This document shows positions 7,408-8,215 of a DNA stretch of 8,215 nucleotides, piece after piece. The position numbers were made by a program, and so were the translations under genes. How positions within the stretch are numbered: the first letter of the stretch is position 1; every line of letters starts with the position of its first letter. The notes below the pieces were generated by a model. That model made no database searches. It was given only the letters and a program-made list of their open reading frames with translations, and was not told the DNA's origin. Origin of the DNA: Acidobacteriota bacterium. GTDB lineage: Bacteria; Acidobacteriota; Blastocatellia; Pyrinomonadales; Pyrinomonadaceae. The stretch covers positions 1 through 8,215 of the forward strand of contig JAKOSS010000269.1 of NCBI GenBank assembly GCA_029777145.1, written 5' to 3'.

Positions 7408-8215
7408 AGATCACCGACATCAGGGCAACAACGGTCACGGTTCCGCTCGAGGCGCCTCTGCGGCACGCCGCCGGATGCCATTGGGGACGGTTCGTGCGGA
7501 CGATCGTCGAGGTAGAGACGGACGAAGGTCTGATCGGACTCGGCGAAATGGGCGGCGGCGGCGAGTCGTCCGAGTCTGCGTTCCGGGCGATGAAGAACTA
7601 TCTCGTCGGACACGATCCGGCAAGACTTGAGGAAATGCGGTTCAAGATCGCCAATCCGACCGCGTCGCTCTACAACAACCGCACGCAGATCCTCGCCGCG
7701 CTCGAGTTTGCCTGTCTCGATATCCTCGGCCAGAAATGGAACGTTCCGGTTTGCGACATTCTTGGCGGCCGGCTTCAGGACGAGGTTCCGTTCGCTTCGT
7801 ATCTCTTCTTCCGTTACGCGAATCCGAGGACCGGCGACGGCGAGGTGCGGACGATCGATCAACTCGTCGATCACGCCCGCAAGCTCAAGCAAACGCACGG
7901 ATTCACGTCGCACAAGCTGAAGGGCGGAGTGTTCCGTCCGGAGTACGAGCTTGAATGCTACCAGGCACTCGCGGATGAGATCGGGAGCGGACCGATGGCC
8001 GGCGATTCGTTCCGCTTCGATCCGAACGCGTCGTGGTCGGTCGAACAGGCGATCTGGTTCGGACAGCAGATTGAGGACGTCCGAAACGATTACTTCGAGG
8101 ATCCGTGTTTCGGGCTCCACGCAATGCGCCGGACGCGTGAGAAAGTGCGCATGCCGCTGGCGACGAACACCGTCGTCGTCAATTTCGAACAGCTCGCGGC
8201 GAACGTTCTCGATAC
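7404..8215 (+). CDS. Glucarate dehydratase-like enolase-superfamily protein, N-terminal 270 residues (3' truncated by window)
   Basis: The frame opens at ATG 7404-7406, overlapping the preceding TGA (ATGA), and stays open to the window end. The protein has the enolase-superfamily layout: an N-terminal capping domain (1 to about 125, with [14 protein letters not shown]) and then the barrel. Active-site signatures match glucarate dehydratase: KLK at 171-173 (the KxK base motif), Asp206 in FDPNASW, Glu232 in YFEDPC, and Asn255 in ATN as magnesium ligands. The Asp/Glu/Asn ligand set and the phrases YLFF, KLKGG and LATN resemble enterobacterial GudD. The catalytic His-Asp dyad would lie beyond the window. 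No signal peptide is seen, so it is cytoplasmic. The family dehydrates an acid sugar (D-glucarate or L-idarate to 5-keto-4-deoxyglucarate); a related substrate such as another aldarate or aldonate is possible. The only Shine-Dalgarno-like stretch (AAGGA at 7384-7388) is about 15 bases upstream, so expression probably depends on coupling to the esterase gene. Confidence 0.87.
   Translation, partial: MKITDIRATTVTVPLEAPLRHAAGCHWGRFVRTIVEVETDEGLIGLGEMGGGGESSESAFRAMKNYLVGHDPARLEEMRFKIANPTASLYNNRTQILAALEFACLDILGQKWNVPVCDILGGRLQDEVPFASYLFFRYANPRTGDGEVRTIDQLVDHARKLKQTHGFTSHKLKGGVFRPEYELECYQALADEIGSGPMAGDSFRFDPNASWSVEQAIWFGQQIEDVRNDYFEDPCFGLHAMRRTREKVRMPLATNTVVVNFEQLAANVLD

Larger units (their letters stand above)
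1415..8215 (+). other. Predicted carbohydrate-degradation operon
   Basis: Four codirectional genes are separated by 13, 13 and -4 bases with no terminator between them: GH38-type glycosidase, six-hairpin glycosidase-like protein, esterase, and glucarate dehydratase-like enzyme. The spacing and complementary functions support cotranscription. The upstream boundary is probably the 99-base gap with the hairpin. I saw no convincing -35/-10 promoter in the gap, so receptor readthrough is possible. The downstream end is outside the window. Confidence 0.7.

Noticed and set aside
7401..8120. A 239-codon minus-strand open frame opposite the dehydratase
   Set aside because: The + strand frame here encodes unmistakable enolase-superfamily active-site motifs; the minus frame is a composition shadow.

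Overview
The window is GC-rich and densely coding. All five genes lie on the + strand, and both end genes run off the window. The first gene is the C-terminal part of a large outer-membrane TonB-dependent receptor. Its phrases (such as NFGPRVGFAFDVFG and VLRGGYGIFYNR, with a C-terminal RFNF) are typical of the big Oar-like/carboxypeptidase-regulatory receptors that are abundant in Acidobacteriota. With Sec and Tat signal peptides and the codon use, this suggests a Gram-negative acidobacterium, perhaps Blastocatellia. The taxonomic call is inference from style, not from a marker gene.

Layout: receptor C-terminus (2-1315); a 99-base gap (1316-1414) with a long hairpin just after the receptor stop; a Sec-exported GH38-type glycosidase (1415-4258); a Tat-exported six-hairpin glycosidase-like protein (4272-6500); a Sec-exported alpha/beta hydrolase (esterase) of BD-FAE/lipase type (6514-7407); and the first 270 codons of an enolase-superfamily acid-sugar dehydratase resembling glucarate dehydratase (7404 to the window end). 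Gaps between the last four genes are 13, 13 and -4 bases, so they look like one operon.

Working model (inference): the receptor may import or bind a glycan or glycoside outside the cell. The three exported hydrolases would trim glycosidic and ester linkages in the periplasm or outside. The cytoplasmic dehydratase would process an aldaric or aldonic acid released or made from the product. This looks like an acidobacterial carbohydrate-use locus whose substrate cannot be named from sequence. The most notable points are the combination of enzymes, a GH38-type active site with unusual local motifs, the mixed Tat/Sec export, paired cysteines in the receptor, and the intergenic hairpin. No RNA genes, mobile elements or CRISPR arrays were seen.
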